From positions 124,001 to 188,000 of the forward strand of contig JAURZK010000038.1 of NCBI GenBank assembly GCA_030653505.1: DNA of 64,000 nucleotides, written 5' to 3'. Shown in pieces: positions 44,638 to 53,054 of the stretch. Under the pieces are notes generated by a model, which was given only the letters and a program-made list of their open reading frames with translations, did no database searches and had not been told where the DNA came from. The first letter of the stretch is position 1. Each line of letters begins with the position of its first letter. Both the position numbers and the translations under genes were made by a program. The DNA is from Rubrivivax sp. (lineage in GTDB: Bacteria > Pseudomonadota > Gammaproteobacteria > Burkholderiales > Burkholderiaceae_C).

Positions 44638-45495
44638 TCAGCGCAGCGTCGCGCGGCCGTTGTTGAGCACGACGACATCGCGCTCGACGACGCGGGCTCG
44701 AAACGAAACCGTCTTGCCATCGAGCCACATCTCGGTGCGAATCGTCTCGCCGGGGTAAACCGGCGACGAGAAGCGCGTTTCGATCGATGCCAGGCGCGAA
44801 GGGTCACCATCGCACAGGCGCTTGGTGATGGCCCAACCGGCGATGCCGAAGGTGCACAGGCCGTGCAGGATCGGGCGCTCGAAACCGGCGGCGCGGCCGA
44901 TGGCGGGTTCGGCGTGCAGCGGGTTGTAGTCGCCCGAGAGTCGGTAGATCAGTGCGGCGCTGGGCAGCGTGGCGCGGTCCTCGGTCAGTGCGGGCTCGCC
45001 TTCGGGCATCGGGTGCACAGGTTTGACCGGCCCCGCCGGCCCACCGAAGCCGCCATTGGCGCGGCAAAAGGTGGTCGATCCCAGCGTGGCGATCAGCTTG
45101 CCGGTCGCGGCGTCGGTGACATCGCGCTCGGTGTAGATCAGCGCGCCCTTGTCGGCGCCCTTGTCGACGATGCCGGTGATGCGCGTGCGGCCGATCACCT
45201 CGCCCTCGGGTGCCGGCACCGCGTGCAACACGACGCTCTGTTCGCCATGCACCAGGCGCACCGCATCGACGCCGGTAGCTGGGTCGCGGATCCACATCCC
45301 GGGGCCGCCGAGCACCACCGGCAGCGTCGGCAGCGCGAGCAGGTTCTTCTCATAGACGAAACGCAGTTCGGTCTCGTCCACCGGGTCCGCGCCCAGGCCG
45401 ATGCCCAGGGCGTAGAGCATCGTGTCGCGCTGGGTGTAACGATGGCGCACGTCCTCGAAAGGCCATGCCATCAGCTTGTCGTAGTCGATTGCCAT
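44638..45495 (-). CDS. MaoC-like double-hotdog enoyl-CoA hydratase (peroxisomal hydratase-2 type)
   Basis: 285 aa. The N-terminal half (TLYALGIGLGADP-like segment, VYEKNLLALPTLPVVLGGPG) is the degenerate hotdog; the C-terminal half has the hydratase-2 motif with YRLSGDYNPLHAEPAIGRAA and PILHGLCTFG, giving the catalytic Asp and His. Resembles the hydratase domain of eukaryotic HSD17B4 and bacterial steroid-side-chain hydratases. Makes (3R)-hydroxyacyl-CoA. The adjacent SDR gene (12 bp upstream) resembles the dehydrogenase domain of the same eukaryotic enzyme, so the two form a split multifunctional enzyme. Confidence 0.9.
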   Translation of the reverse strand: MAIDYDKLMAWPFEDVRHRYTQRDTMLYALGIGLGADPVDETELRFVYEKNLLALPTLPVVLGGPGMWIRDPATGVDAVRLVHGEQSVVLHAVPAPEGEVIGRTRITGIVDKGADKGALIYTERDVTDAATGKLIATLGSTTFCRANGGFGGPAGPVKPVHPMPEGEPALTEDRATLPSAALIYRLSGDYNPLHAEPAIGRAAGFERPILHGLCTFGIAGWAITKRLCDGDPSRLASIETRFSSPVYPGETIRTEMWLDGKTVSFRARVVERDVVVLNNGRATLR

Positions 45496-45507
45496 GGTGA
45501 CGCTCGG

Positions 45508-46428
45508 TCAGACCGGATCCCACGAGAACACGATGTTCGAGCTCTCGAGCGGGAAGAAGTTGGGCTTCATCGCCGGCAGCACGCGCTCGGCGATGGTCTC
45601 GGGCGTCCAGCCTTCCGAGGTGTGCATGCCGCGCACCGGGCGCGGCTGGCTCATCAGGAAGATCTCGTTGCCGCGCACGGCAAAGATCTGCGCCGTCACG
45701 TCGGCGGCGGCATCGCTGGCCAGGAAGGCGGCCACCGGGGCGATCTGCTCCGTGCCGAGCTTCTTGAGCTTCTCGACGCGCGCCTGTTGGTCCGGCGTGT
45801 CGGTGGGGATCGAGCCGATCATGCGGCTCCAGGCGAAGGGCGAGATGCAGTTGGAGCGCACGTTGTAGCGCTTCATGTCGCCCGCGATCGAGCGCGACAG
45901 GGCCACGATGCCGAGCTTGGCCGCACCGTAGTTGGCCTGGCCCAGATTGCCGATCAGGCCCGAGGTCGAGGTCATGTGCACGTAGGCGCCCGACTGCTGG
46001 GTCTTGAAGTGCGGCGCTGCGGCACGCGAGACATAAAAGCACCCGTTCAGGTGGACGTCGATCACCGCCTTCCACTCGTCGACCGACATGGCGAAGAACA
46101 TGCGGTCGCGCAGGATGCCGGCGTTGTTGACGACGATGTCGATGTGGCCGAAGCTGTCCAGCGCGCACTGAACGATGCGGTTGGCGGAAGTCCACTCCGA
46201 GACGCTGTCGGTGCTCAGCGCGGCCTGCCCGCCGCCGGCCTTGATCTCGTCGACCACCTGCTGCCCGGGGCTGGCGTCGTTGCCTTCGCCGCTGACCGAG
46301 GCGCCGATGTCGTTGACGACGACCTTGGCGCCCTGCGCCGCCATCTGCAGCGCGATGTCGCGGCCGATGCCGCGACCCGAGCCGGTGATTACGGCCACTT
46401 TGCCTTCCAGCATGGTGCCTTTGTTCAT
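45508..46428 (-). CDS. SDR 3-hydroxyacyl-CoA dehydrogenase, HSD17B4-like
   Basis: 306 aa. TGSGRGIG cofactor loop near residue 15, the insert NDIGASVSGEGNDASPG, NNAGILRDRMF, the catalytic Ser in MTSTSGLIGN and Tyr-x3-Lys in YGAAK. NNAGILRD and the insert are hallmarks of the peroxisomal multifunctional enzyme 2 dehydrogenase domain. Likely oxidises the (3R)-hydroxyacyl-CoA produced by the neighbouring MaoC-type hydratase. The C-terminus ends SSNIVFSWDPV. Confidence 0.9.
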   Translation of the reverse strand: MNKGTMLEGKVAVITGSGRGIGRDIALQMAAQGAKVVVNDIGASVSGEGNDASPGQQVVDEIKAGGGQAALSTDSVSEWTSANRIVQCALDSFGHIDIVVNNAGILRDRMFFAMSVDEWKAVIDVHLNGCFYVSRAAAPHFKTQQSGAYVHMTSTSGLIGNLGQANYGAAKLGIVALSRSIAGDMKRYNVRSNCISPFAWSRMIGSIPTDTPDQQARVEKLKKLGTEQIAPVAAFLASDAAADVTAQIFAVRGNEIFLMSQPRPVRGMHTSEGWTPETIAERVLPAMKPNFFPLESSNIVFSWDPV

Positions 46429-46493
46429 GGTTCCTTGCTCCTGTGTCGTTGAATGAAGTGCATGGGCGACGATGCGCCCGTTGATCAGGCCCG

Positions 46494-47648
46494 TCAGGCC
46501 GGCAGCTGCAGTACGTTGGTGGCCAGAATATTGCGCTGGATCTCGTTGCTGCCCCCGTAGATGGTGGCAGGCCGCGCGTTGTAGAAGGTGGTCAGCACAT
46601 CGATGCAACCGCCCTCGACCTCGATATCGCCCGGCATGCCGCCGCTGGCGCCGGCAAGCTCGACCAGCAGGTTGGCCAGGCGCGAATAGGTCTCGGTGGC
46701 GAAGACCTTCAGCATCGACACGTCGGGGCCCAGCGTCTCGCCGCGTTTGACCTGGTCGACGAAGCGGGTGTACAGCGTGCCCAGATCGGCCACGTCCAGC
46801 GCCAGCTGCGTGTAGCGGTCCGTGAACACGGGGTCGTCGAACAAGCCGAGCAGTTCGGCCGCCTCGCGCACCCGGGCCAGCGCGTACTGGCTCTGCTTGG
46901 GGCTGCCGAGGAAGATGCGTTCGAAGCTGAGCAGCGCCTTGGCGATCGTCCAGCCCTTGTTCAGCTCGCCGACGCGCTGGCTGCGCGGGACGCGCACGTT
47001 GTCGAAGAAGACCTCGCAGAAGTCCTCGTTGCCGGCGATGTTGCGGATCGGGCGCACGGTGATGCCCGGCGTCTTCATGTCGGCGAGCAGAAAGCTGATG
47101 CCCTCCTGCTTCTTCGCCGCCTTGTCGGTGCGCACCAGCAGGAAGATGTGCGTGGCGTCCTGGGCCAGGGTGGTCCAGGTCTTCTGGCCATTGACGATGA
47201 AGTCGTCGCCGTCTTCCACCGCCTCGGTGCGCAGGCTTGCCAGGTCGGAACCCGAGTTGGGCTCGGAATAGCCCTGGCACCAGATGTCTTCGCACGACAG
47301 GATGCGCGGCAGGTAGTGCGCGCGTTGTTCTTCGCTGCCGTGCTGGATGAGCAGCGGGCCGACCATGGAAATGCCCATGTCCGGGGCGCGGGCGACCCCG
47401 TGACGTTCCTGCTCCTCGATGAAGGCGATCAGCTTCTCGGGGGCCAGACCCATGCCGCCGTAGCGCACGGGCCAGCTCGGCGCCAGCCAGCCCTGAGCCG
47501 AAAGCTCGAGCGTCCAGTCGCGGATCTCGGCCCAGCGCAGGCGACGTTTGGGGTAGCGCAGGGCTTCGGGGTAGTTGTGCTCGAAGAAACTGCGCACCGT
47601 GGCGCGGAAGTCCTCGGTGTCCAGGCTGTTCCAGTCGGTGGTGTTCAT
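46494..47648 (-). CDS. Acyl-CoA dehydrogenase subunit (FadE alpha-type of a heteromeric pair)
   Basis: 384 aa. Substrate/FAD blocks YSEPNSGSDLASLRTEAV and VNGQKTWTTLAQDA; the end has IYGGSNEIQRNILA, in which the usual catalytic Glu (Y-E-G-S) is Gly. The next gene, overlapping by four bases, is a second, shorter-motif dehydrogenase, the arrangement of alpha2-beta2 acyl-CoA dehydrogenases such as the mycobacterial steroid-side-chain ChsE pairs, in which only one subunit carries the base. Probably acts on a branched or ring-bearing side chain. Confidence 0.88.
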   Translation of the reverse strand: MNTTDWNSLDTEDFRATVRSFFEHNYPEALRYPKRRLRWAEIRDWTLELSAQGWLAPSWPVRYGGMGLAPEKLIAFIEEQERHGVARAPDMGISMVGPLLIQHGSEEQRAHYLPRILSCEDIWCQGYSEPNSGSDLASLRTEAVEDGDDFIVNGQKTWTTLAQDATHIFLLVRTDKAAKKQEGISFLLADMKTPGITVRPIRNIAGNEDFCEVFFDNVRVPRSQRVGELNKGWTIAKALLSFERIFLGSPKQSQYALARVREAAELLGLFDDPVFTDRYTQLALDVADLGTLYTRFVDQVKRGETLGPDVSMLKVFATETYSRLANLLVELAGASGGMPGDIEVEGGCIDVLTTFYNARPATIYGGSNEIQRNILATNVLQLPA

Positions 47649-48832
47649 GCAGAGGCTCCCGGCTGCCGTGCAGCGTTGCGGCTCAGGGCCGCGAAGCGGC
47701 GGCGTTGCACGCCGGCGTTGCCGAGCCAGGCCGACAGCACCAGCGCGCGCTGCACGTACAGACCCAGGTCGCAGTCGTCCGTGACGCCGATGGCCCCGTG
47801 CAGCTGGACCGACTCGCGGGCGATCGTCAGCGCGGCCTCCGAGCAGCGCGACTTGACGCGGGCAGCGAGCAGTGCCCGCTCGCTGCCCGTGCAACCGCGG
47901 TCGAGTTCGGCCAGCGCCTGGGCGACGAGGGCGCCGCTCAGTTCCTGCTGGATCAGCATGTCCACCGCGCGGTGCTGCAAGGCCTGGAAGCTGCCGATCA
48001 GCTTGCCGAACTGCTTGCGCGTGCGCAGGTAGTCCAGCGTCATCGACAGCATCCGCCTTGCGACCGACAGCAGTTCGACGCCGGTCAGCACCAGCGTTTC
48101 GTCGTAGGCCGCGGCAAGCGCAGCGGTGGCGGGCGGGCCCATGGCCAGCAGGTGAGCCGCTGGCACGGTGACGTTGACGAACTGCAGGCGCGCAGCGAAC
48201 GTGCCATCGGCAAGCCGGTCCACGTTCCTGACCAGCCCCACGCATTGCGCGGGCAGCCAGACCAGCGCCAGGCCCTCCGACGATGAAGCGGTGACGATGT
48301 AGCCGGTGGCTGCCGCGCCCGGCCGCACGTGACGCTTGCCGCCGCGCAGCACGAGCTGGTCGCCCTCGCGCACACAGACCGCAGCCGGCTCGGCAGGGCA
48401 GCCCCGAAGGTCGAAGCTGGCGGCGCCGGAGGCGTCCTCCTGCCAGGCCACGGCGGGCAGCGCGCGACCCTCGGCCAGCTCCGCGAGCAGCGCCTGCGCC
48501 GTTGTGCTGCCGGCGCAACTCTGCAGCAGGCGGCCTGCGAACACCAGCACCGGGGTCACGGGCTCGGGTGCGGCCTGTGTCGCCAGAGCGGTTGCCACCT
48601 CGGCCATCTCGGCGAAGCCCTGTCCGTAGCCGCCTGCGGACTCGGGCACCAGCAACCCGGTCCAGCCTTGGGTTGCCAGGGCATTCCAGAAGCGCAGGTC
48701 GAAGCCCGGCGCCTTGGCGCGCAAGGCCCGCGCGCGCGATGCAGGTGACTCTCTGCTGGTGAAGGCGAGGGCGCTGGAACGCAGCATGTCAAGCTGCTGC
48801 TGGCGGTCTGTATCGGCGATGACGGCGGACAT
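47645..48832 (-). CDS. Acyl-CoA dehydrogenase subunit (beta-type of a heteromeric pair)
   Basis: 395 aa from ATG 48832; an ORF start at 48877 is less likely. The N-terminal half is divergent (GWTGLLVPESAGGYGQGFAE), the central beta domain is short, and the C-terminal helices have YLRTRKQFGKLIGSFQALQH and VQLHGAIGVTDDCDLGLYVQ without any E-G-T motif. It overlaps the partner dehydrogenase gene (ATGA). Expected to form a heterotetramer with it; half of the FAD sites may be empty, as described for the ChsE family. Confidence 0.85.
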   Translation of the reverse strand: MSAVIADTDRQQQLDMLRSSALAFTSRESPASRARALRAKAPGFDLRFWNALATQGWTGLLVPESAGGYGQGFAEMAEVATALATQAAPEPVTPVLVFAGRLLQSCAGSTTAQALLAELAEGRALPAVAWQEDASGAASFDLRGCPAEPAAVCVREGDQLVLRGGKRHVRPGAAATGYIVTASSSEGLALVWLPAQCVGLVRNVDRLADGTFAARLQFVNVTVPAAHLLAMGPPATAALAAAYDETLVLTGVELLSVARRMLSMTLDYLRTRKQFGKLIGSFQALQHRAVDMLIQQELSGALVAQALAELDRGCTGSERALLAARVKSRCSEAALTIARESVQLHGAIGVTDDCDLGLYVQRALVLSAWLGNAGVQRRRFAALSRNAARQPGASA

Positions 48833-48895
48833 GGGGCGGCGTGCGATGGCGTGCGTTGTTCGGCGGGGACGGGTCAATACGGGATCAGTACGGGA

Positions 48896-50062
48896 TCAAT
48901 ACGACTTGGGCAGGCCCAGCACCTTCTCGGCGATGAAGCACAGGATCAGCTGCGGGCTGATGGGGGCCACGCGCGGGATCAGCATTTCGCGCAGGTAGCG
49001 CTCGACCTGGTATTCCTTGGCATAGCCGAAGCCGCCCAGCGTGGCCATGGCGCGCTGGCAGGCGTTGAAGCCGGCCTCGGCCGCCATGTACTTGGCGGCA
49101 TTGGCGTCGGCGCCGCAGTTCAGCTTCTGGTCGTACTTCCAGGCGCCGCGCATGGCCATCAGCCAGGCCGCCTCGAGTTCCATCCACGACTGCGCCAGCG
49201 GGTGCTGTATGGCCTGGTTCTGGCCGATCGGGCGGTCGAAGACGATGCGTTCGTTGGCGTACTTGACGGCCCGCTCCAGCGCCGCCTGGCCCAGGCCGAC
49301 AGCCTCGCCGGCGATCAGGATGCGCTCGGGGTTCATGCCGTGCAGGATGTACTCGAAGCCACGGCCTTCCTCGCCGATGCGGTCTTCGACCGGCACCTTC
49401 AGCCCGTCGATGAAGAGCTGGTTGGAGTCGACCGCCTTGCGGCCCATCTTCTCGATCTCGCGCACCTCGACGAACTGGCGGTCGAGGTCGGTGTAGAACA
49501 GGCTCAGGCCGAAGGTCGGTTTCGGGCAGTCCTCGGCGGGGGTGGTGCGCGCCAGGATCAGCATCTTGTTGGCCACCTGGGCGGTGGAGATCCACACCTT
49601 CTGGCCTGACAGGATGTAGTGGTCGCCCCGGCGTTCAGCGCGCGTCTTGAGCTTGGTGGTGTTCAGGCCGGTGTTGGGTTCGGTGACGGCGAAGCAGGCC
49701 TTGTCCTTGCCGGCGATCAGCGGCGGCAGCATGCGGCGCTTCTGCGCATCGCTGCCGAACACGACCACCGGCTGCAGGCCGAAGATGTTCATGTGCACCG
49801 ACGAAGCCCCCGACAGCCCGGCGCCCGAGCGCGCGATGGCGGTCATCATGACCGTCGCTTCGGTGATGCCCATGCCGCTGCCGCCGTACTCCGTCGGCAT
49901 GCAGATGCCCAGCCAGCCGCCGGCGGCCAGCGCGTTGTACAGCTCATGGGGGAAGCCGCCGTCGCGGTCGCGCTGCAGCCAGTAGTCGTCGCCGAAGTTG
50001 GCGCAGATGCGGCCGATGGCCTCGCGGATGGATTCGTGTTCGCGGTTGTCGCTGAAGTCCAT
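48896..50062 (-). CDS. Acyl-CoA dehydrogenase (atypical C-terminal active-site segment)
   Basis: 388 aa. ACFAVTEPNTGLNTTKLKTR and YILSGQKVWISTAQVANK are the FAD/substrate blocks. The C-terminal helix reads GGFGYAKEYQVERYLREMLI then PRVAPISPQLILCFIAEKVL, so Val-Ala-Pro-Ile stands where the catalytic Y-E-G-T normally is, as in the paralogue at 42.6 kb. It ends LPKSY. Second gene of the long operon, 18 bp after the dienoyl-CoA reductase-like gene. Confidence 0.88.
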   Translation of the reverse strand: MDFSDNREHESIREAIGRICANFGDDYWLQRDRDGGFPHELYNALAAGGWLGICMPTEYGGSGMGITEATVMMTAIARSGAGLSGASSVHMNIFGLQPVVVFGSDAQKRRMLPPLIAGKDKACFAVTEPNTGLNTTKLKTRAERRGDHYILSGQKVWISTAQVANKMLILARTTPAEDCPKPTFGLSLFYTDLDRQFVEVREIEKMGRKAVDSNQLFIDGLKVPVEDRIGEEGRGFEYILHGMNPERILIAGEAVGLGQAALERAVKYANERIVFDRPIGQNQAIQHPLAQSWMELEAAWLMAMRGAWKYDQKLNCGADANAAKYMAAEAGFNACQRAMATLGGFGYAKEYQVERYLREMLIPRVAPISPQLILCFIAEKVLGLPKSY

Positions 50063-50080
50063 GGGTCTTGGTCTCTGGAT

Positions 50081-52144
50081 CTAGAAGCTCATGGCCAGGC
50101 GTGTGCCCTGGTCGATGGCACGCAGTGCATCGAGTTCGGCGGCAAGCTCGGCGCCGCCGATGACCTGGGGTGCCAGGCCCTGGCTGCGCAAGGCGTCGGC
50201 CAGCGTGGCCTCGGACTCCTGCCCGGCGCAGATGACGACGGTGTCGACGTCCAGCACGCGGGCCTCGGTGCCGACGCGCAGGTGCAGCCCGGCGTCGTCG
50301 ATGCGTTCATAGGTGCAGCCCGACAGGGTCTGCAGCCCGCGCTGTTCGAGCCGGGCGCGCAGCGCCCAGCCGGTCGACAGGCCCAGCGTGCGGCCGGGCT
50401 TTTCCGGCTTGCGCTGCAGCAGCGTGACGCTGCGCAGCGGCCGGGGTGGCTGAGGCGGCTTCAGGCCGCCGGGCGCGTCGGGTGCGGTGTCGACGCCCCA
50501 CTCGGAGAAGAAGGCATCGACGACAACGGCGGAGCCGTTGTCGGCGCCGTGATCGGCACCGTTGGGCGCCAGCTCGTGCAGCAGGTACTCGGCGACGTCG
50601 AAGCCGATGCCGCCCGCGCCGATGATGGCCACGCGACGGCCCGCCTGTTTGCGCCCGGACAGCAGGTCGGCATAGCCGATCACCTTGGGATGGCCCAGGC
50701 CTTCGATCTGCGGGGTTCGCGGACGCACGCCGGTGGCGACCACGATGTGGTCGAACTTCGCCGCCGCCAGTTCGGCCGCGGCCGGCCGCTGACCGAGGCG
50801 CAGTTGCACGCCCTCCTGCGCGACGCGGGCTTCGAAGTAGCGCACCAGCTCGTGGAACTCTTCCTTGCCCGGCACCGCGCGGGCCAGATTGAGCTGGCCG
50901 CCGATGGACGGCGCGGCCTCGTACAGCGTCACCTCGTGGCCGCGCTCCGCTGCGGTCACCGCGCAGGCCAGCCCGGCCGCCCCGGCGCCGACGACCGCGA
51001 CGCGATGCCTGGCCTTGGGCGAGGGCATCTGCAGGAATTCCAGCTCGCGCCCGGCGCGCGGGTTGACCAGGCAGGACGTGGGCTGGCCGGTGAAGATGAA
51101 GTCAAGGCAAGCCTGGTTGCAGGCGATGCAGGTGTTGATGGTCTCCGGGCGACCGGCCGCTGCCTTGCGCACGAAGTCGGCGTCGGCCAGGAAGGGCCGC
51201 GCCATCGACACCATGTCCGCGTCGCCGCTGGCCAGGATGTCCTCGGCCACGTCCGGGGCGTTGATGCGGTTGCTGATGATCAGCGGGATGCCGATGGCGC
51301 GCTTGATGCGTGCCGCGGCAAAACGAAAGGCGGCGCGCGGCACCAGGTAGGCGATGGTCGGGACCTTGGCCTCGTGCCAGCCGAAACCGGTGTTGATGAC
51401 GTCGGCGCCGGCGGCCTCGATGGCCTGGGCCAGCGCGATGACCTCGTGCGCCGGCGCGCCGCCCTCGACCAGGTCGAGCGCCGACAGGCGGTACATGATC
51501 AGGGCGTCGGGCCCCAGCCGCTGGCGCGTGCGGCGCACGATCTCCACCGGCAGGCGATGCCGGTTGGCCATGCTGCCGCCGAACTCGTCGCTGCGGTTGT
51601 TGCAGCGCGTGGTGGTGAACTGGTTGATGAAATAGCCTTCGGAGGCCATCACCTCGACGCCGTCGAAGCCGGCCTGCATCGCCAGTTCGGCACAGTTGAC
51701 GAAGTCGTCGATCGTTTGCCAGACCTCGGCGGTGCTCAGGGTGCGCGGCACGCGGCGGTTGATGGGAGAGGGGATGTTGGACGCGCCGACGAGTTGCGCC
51801 GTCTTGCCATAGCGTCCGGTATGCAGCACCTGCAGGATGATCTTGCCGCCTTCGGCATGCACGGCTTGCGGGATGGGCCGCAAGGCCAGGGCTTGTTCCG
51901 ACGTCATGAGCTGCGGGCCGTGGTCGTCGAGCATGGCCTCCACGTTCATGGCGTAGCCGCCGGTCACGATCAATCCGGCGCCGCCGCGTGCACGTTCGGC
52001 GTAGAAGGCGGCGAGCCGCTCGACGCCACGGTCCAGCCCGTCGATGCCGGTGTGCATCGAACCCATCAGGGTGCGGTTGCGCACGGTGTGGGCACCGAGG
52101 CGCAGCGGCGAGAGGAGGGTCGTGAATGCGGAAGGGGCGTTCAT
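50081..52144 (-). CDS. NADH:flavin oxidoreductase, 2,4-dienoyl-CoA reductase (FadH) type
   Basis: 687 aa, three-domain architecture. Residues 1 to about 350: Old Yellow Enzyme FMN barrel (GSMHTGIDGLDRG, GGYAMNVEAM, DGVEVMASEGYFINQF). Then the [4Fe-4S] cysteines in CIACNQACLD and the downstream PTSCLVNPRAG. C-terminal FAD/NAD domain with VAVVGAGAAGLACAVTAAER and VAIIGAGGIGFDVAEYLL. Such enzymes reduce dienoyl-CoA or other conjugated double bonds. First gene of the 18-kb minus-strand run, with operator site F only 26 bp upstream. Confidence 0.92.
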   Translation of the reverse strand: MNAPSAFTTLLSPLRLGAHTVRNRTLMGSMHTGIDGLDRGVERLAAFYAERARGGAGLIVTGGYAMNVEAMLDDHGPQLMTSEQALALRPIPQAVHAEGGKIILQVLHTGRYGKTAQLVGASNIPSPINRRVPRTLSTAEVWQTIDDFVNCAELAMQAGFDGVEVMASEGYFINQFTTTRCNNRSDEFGGSMANRHRLPVEIVRRTRQRLGPDALIMYRLSALDLVEGGAPAHEVIALAQAIEAAGADVINTGFGWHEAKVPTIAYLVPRAAFRFAAARIKRAIGIPLIISNRINAPDVAEDILASGDADMVSMARPFLADADFVRKAAAGRPETINTCIACNQACLDFIFTGQPTSCLVNPRAGRELEFLQMPSPKARHRVAVVGAGAAGLACAVTAAERGHEVTLYEAAPSIGGQLNLARAVPGKEEFHELVRYFEARVAQEGVQLRLGQRPAAAELAAAKFDHIVVATGVRPRTPQIEGLGHPKVIGYADLLSGRKQAGRRVAIIGAGGIGFDVAEYLLHELAPNGADHGADNGSAVVVDAFFSEWGVDTAPDAPGGLKPPQPPRPLRSVTLLQRKPEKPGRTLGLSTGWALRARLEQRGLQTLSGCTYERIDDAGLHLRVGTEARVLDVDTVVICAGQESEATLADALRSQGLAPQVIGGAELAAELDALRAIDQGTRLAMSF

Positions 52145-52169
52145 GGCAAAGTCGGCATCCTACAGCTAA

Positions 52170-52184
52170 CTAACGTACGTTCGA
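52170..52184. promoter_or_regulatory. Predicted TetR-type operator, site F
   Basis: Plus strand CTAACGTACGTTCGA; two changes from the consensus in the right half, but with the 8-bp palindrome ACGTACGT at its centre. It lies 26 bp upstream of the dienoyl-reductase-like gene and 127 bp upstream of the divergent transglutaminase-like gene. A TATAGT box (52188-52193) on the plus strand adjoins it. Confidence 0.55.
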
Positions 52185-52310
52185 TGATATAGTCGATCTT
52201 TGCCCTGCGACGATCGCTCGACCCCTAGGGTTTCCACCGCCCGGGTGGCCGCCGGTGGTGGGCGGTGCGATGCCCGTCGCCCACTCCTGCAGAACTCATC
52301 AGGTCCAGAC

Positions 52311-53006
52311 ATGACTGCCGCTGCCCACAATCCCGCCGTCCCCCTTGCCGAATGCCTGGCGCCGGGGCGTTTCATCGACAGCGACCATCCGGCGGTGCAG
52401 GCGTTCGCGCATGCCCATGCCGACGCCGCGATGACGCCGCGTGAGATTGGCGTCAAGCTCTACTACGCCGTGCGCGACGGCTTCCGCTACGACCCGTATC
52501 ACTTCGACATGTCGGAGGCCGGCCTCAAGGCCAGCCAGGTGGTGGAAAGCGGGCGCGGCTTCTGCGTGCCCAAGGCGACCTTGCTGGCGGCGGCGGCGCG
52601 CGTGCTCGGTGTGCCGGCCCGCCTGGGCTTTGCCGACGTGCGCAACCACCTCACCAGCCCGCGGCTGCGCGAGATGATGCAGAGCGACGTGTTCGCCTAC
52701 CACGGCTACACCGAGATGCTGATCGACGGCCGCTGGCTCAAGGCCACGCCGGCCTTCAACCTGAGCCTGTGCCAGAAGGCCGGCGTCAAGCCGCTGGAAT
52801 TCGACGGCAGCGCCGATTCGATCTTCCACGAGTTCGACAACCAAGGCCGGCGCCACATGGAGTACATCAACGACCGTGGCGCTTGCGCCGACGTGCCGCG
52901 AGAAGAAATGCTGCAGGCCTTCGAGCGCCTTTACCCCAACTACCGGAGGTGGATGCAGCACACCGGGAGCGCCGACTTCGAGGCGGATGTCGGGCGGCGC
53001 CCCTAA
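52311..53006 (+). CDS. Transglutaminase-like cysteine-peptidase-fold protein
   Basis: 231 aa from ATG 52311; upstream in-frame codons run through the promoter region. Transglutaminase-core features: nucleophile C85 in GRGFCVPKATLLAA, His131 in YHGYTEMLIDGRW and, at the place of the usual Asp (V-D-P), KATPAFN, so the third triad residue is altered. No signal peptide, so cytoplasmic. Bacterial members are amidases, peptidases or uncharacterised. It shares a divergent promoter with the catabolic operon, which suggests a role in the same response. Function unknown. Confidence 0.82.
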   Translation: MTAAAHNPAVPLAECLAPGRFIDSDHPAVQAFAHAHADAAMTPREIGVKLYYAVRDGFRYDPYHFDMSEAGLKASQVVESGRGFCVPKATLLAAAARVLGVPARLGFADVRNHLTSPRLREMMQSDVFAYHGYTEMLIDGRWLKATPAFNLSLCQKAGVKPLEFDGSADSIFHEFDNQGRRHMEYINDRGACADVPREEMLQAFERLYPNYRRWMQHTGSADFEADVGRRP

Positions 53007-53054
53007 CCCTTCACCTTCAACACCTCATCTGTGTTGATCCAACAAGGAGTTTCC

